This document shows positions 36,693 to 37,725 of a stretch of 37,725 nt of DNA, piece after piece. A program made the position numbers and the translations under genes. Numbering within the stretch: position 1 is the stretch's first letter; each line of letters starts with the position of its first letter. Origin of the DNA: Candidatus Moraniibacteriota bacterium (GTDB lineage Bacteria > Patescibacteriota > Minisyncoccia > Moranbacterales > GWC2-37-73); the NCBI GenBank assembly GCA_013336225.1, contig JAAXUC010000010.1, forward strand, positions 1 to 37,725. The letters are read 5' to 3'. Below the pieces are notes generated by a model, which was not told where the DNA came from, did no database searches, and saw only the letters and a program-made list of their open reading frames with translations.

Positions 36693-37725
36693 ATGTTGGA
36701 TATAAAATTTATCAAAGAACATCGTGAGGAAGTTGCAGATGCAATTCTTCGAAAGAACATTGATTTGGATTTGGAGCATCTGTTGGCAGTGGACAAGGAG
36801 CGCGTCAGCTTGCTGCAGGAAGTTGAGCAATTGTTGGCACTTAAAAATGATTTGAATGACATCATTAAATCTGCAGCAGATGACAATGAGCGCAAAGAGG
36901 TCATTGAAAAAGGCAAGGAAATCAAAGCTAAGATTGAAATCAAAGACCCACAATATAAAAAAATCAAAGAAGAATTTGATGATTTGATGGTGAAAGTTCC
37001 AAACATCATTTCAAAAGACACTCCCACTGGAAAGTCGGATGAGGACAATATTGAAGTTGATAGAAATGGGGAAATTCCCAAATTTGATTTCCAAATCAAA
37101 GATCATGTGCAGCTTGGAAAAGATTTGGACATTTTGGATTTGGAAAAAGGCACCAAGGTCGCTGGTTTTCGTGGATATTATGTGAAAAATGAAGGCGCAT
37201 CACTCATGATGGCGCTGATGATGTATGCGATGAATAAACTGGTTGAAAAAGGATATGCGCCCATGATTCCTCCGACACTTGTGAAAGGCTCTGCACTTTT
37301 TGGCACGGGATATTTCAAAGGAACGGAATATGACAGTGCGGTGGATGAGGTGTATGAAGTTGCTTCTGGCGATAAAGAAGCTGATGGGAAAGCGAGCAAA
37401 GAAAAGAAATTTTTGGTTGGAACTGCGGAACCATCATTGCTTGCATATTATGCTGATGAAGTTTTAAAAGAGGAGCAATTGCCAATCAAGATCGTGGGAT
37501 ATTCGCAGTGCTATCGCTCAGAAATTGGATCATATGGAAAAGACACCAAGGGATTCTATCGCGTGCATGAGTTTATGAAAGTTGAGCAGGTTGTGCTTAT
37601 GGCAGCTGATGAAGAAGCTTCAATCAAAATGCACGATGACATGCTGGAAATTTCCAAAGAAGTGCACGCTGAACTCGGACTTCCATATCGCGTGCTCAAA
37701 ATTTGCTCTGGCGACATGAGCGCTG
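36693..37725 (+). CDS. serS: Seryl-tRNA synthetase, N-terminal part (runs off the window)
   Basis: Class II synthetase that charges tRNA-Ser (and tRNA-Sec). The frame is open from the ATG to the end of the window (344 codons). The N-terminal start MLDIKFIKEHREEVADAI leads into the long antiparallel coiled coil that grips the tRNA variable arm (about 25-110). The catalytic part shows GFRGYYVKNEGASLMMAL, YAPMIPPTLVKGSALFGTGYF and motif 2 CYRSEIGSYGKDTKGFYRVHEFMKVEQ. A short Lys/Glu/Asp-rich insertion (SGDKEADGKASKEKK) precedes FLVGTAEPSLL, which differs from the usual LIPTAEVPL. Motif 3 lies beyond the window. Confidence 0.95.
   Translation, partial: MLDIKFIKEHREEVADAILRKNIDLDLEHLLAVDKERVSLLQEVEQLLALKNDLNDIIKSAADDNERKEVIEKGKEIKAKIEIKDPQYKKIKEEFDDLMVKVPNIISKDTPTGKSDEDNIEVDRNGEIPKFDFQIKDHVQLGKDLDILDLEKGTKVAGFRGYYVKNEGASLMMALMMYAMNKLVEKGYAPMIPPTLVKGSALFGTGYFKGTEYDSAVDEVYEVASGDKEADGKASKEKKFLVGTAEPSLLAYYADEVLKEEQLPIKIVGYSQCYRSEIGSYGKDTKGFYRVHEFMKVEQVVLMAADEEASIKMHDDMLEISKEVHAELGLPYRVLKICSGDMSA

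Overview
The window looks like a chromosomal segment of a small-genome, AT-rich bacterium of the Patescibacteria/CPR, most probably a Parcubacteria lineage (Moranbacteria-like would fit). The reasons are the family mix (DUF5671- and DUF5652-like membrane proteins, a GxxExxY protein, GtrA, a PIG-V mannosyltransferase, a HTH plus LAGLIDADG-like protein), the short SMC, the many leaders without a clear Shine-Dalgarno (SD) sequence, and the ordinary genetic code (a TGA stop at 10678-10680; Trp is TGG). This taxonomic call is inference from gene content; no 16S rRNA is present.

Left part (1-9.3 kb): the 3' end of gap, a secreted protein, a non-coding transcription unit of about 430 nt with its own promoter and terminator, a hinge-less SMC-like ATPase, a DUF5671-like membrane protein, HU, S16, the L10-leader/rplJ/rplL unit and a LysM protein. 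Most units are closed by clear intrinsic terminators and several have near-consensus sigma70 promoters.

Middle part (9.3-21.8 kb): on the minus strand, a GHKL ATPase, a phospholipase D/cardiolipin-synthase-like gene with a small membrane protein, and an RND pump with its membrane fusion protein. On the plus strand follows a redox/metal-looking set: two DUF2892 proteins, a NapH-like ferredoxin, an ECF sigma factor with a membrane partner whose tail is Met/Cys-rich, a small secreted protein and thioredoxin. Two matching CsoR/CstR-type palindromes (ATACCCC, 3 nt, GGGGTAT) sit inside the core promoters of the RND operon and of thioredoxin, which ties the two ends of this region together. A 148-bp hairpin repeat brackets the ferredoxin-to-sigma block, and a third, diverged copy lies at 29.9 kb.

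Right part (21.8-37.7 kb): an accessory stretch of small unknown genes with unusually strong SD sequences ends at tRNA-Gln(TTG). After it come dnaX, a GxxExxY gene bounded by long inverted repeats, GtrA, an unknown 275-aa protein, a DUF5652-like protein, tsaC, lysS, a PIG-V gene between two paralogous small genes, a cytidylyltransferase, a strange tRNA-like gene with an oversized anticodon side, an HD-domain protein and the 5' part of serS. No CRISPR array, rRNA or intact transposase is visible.
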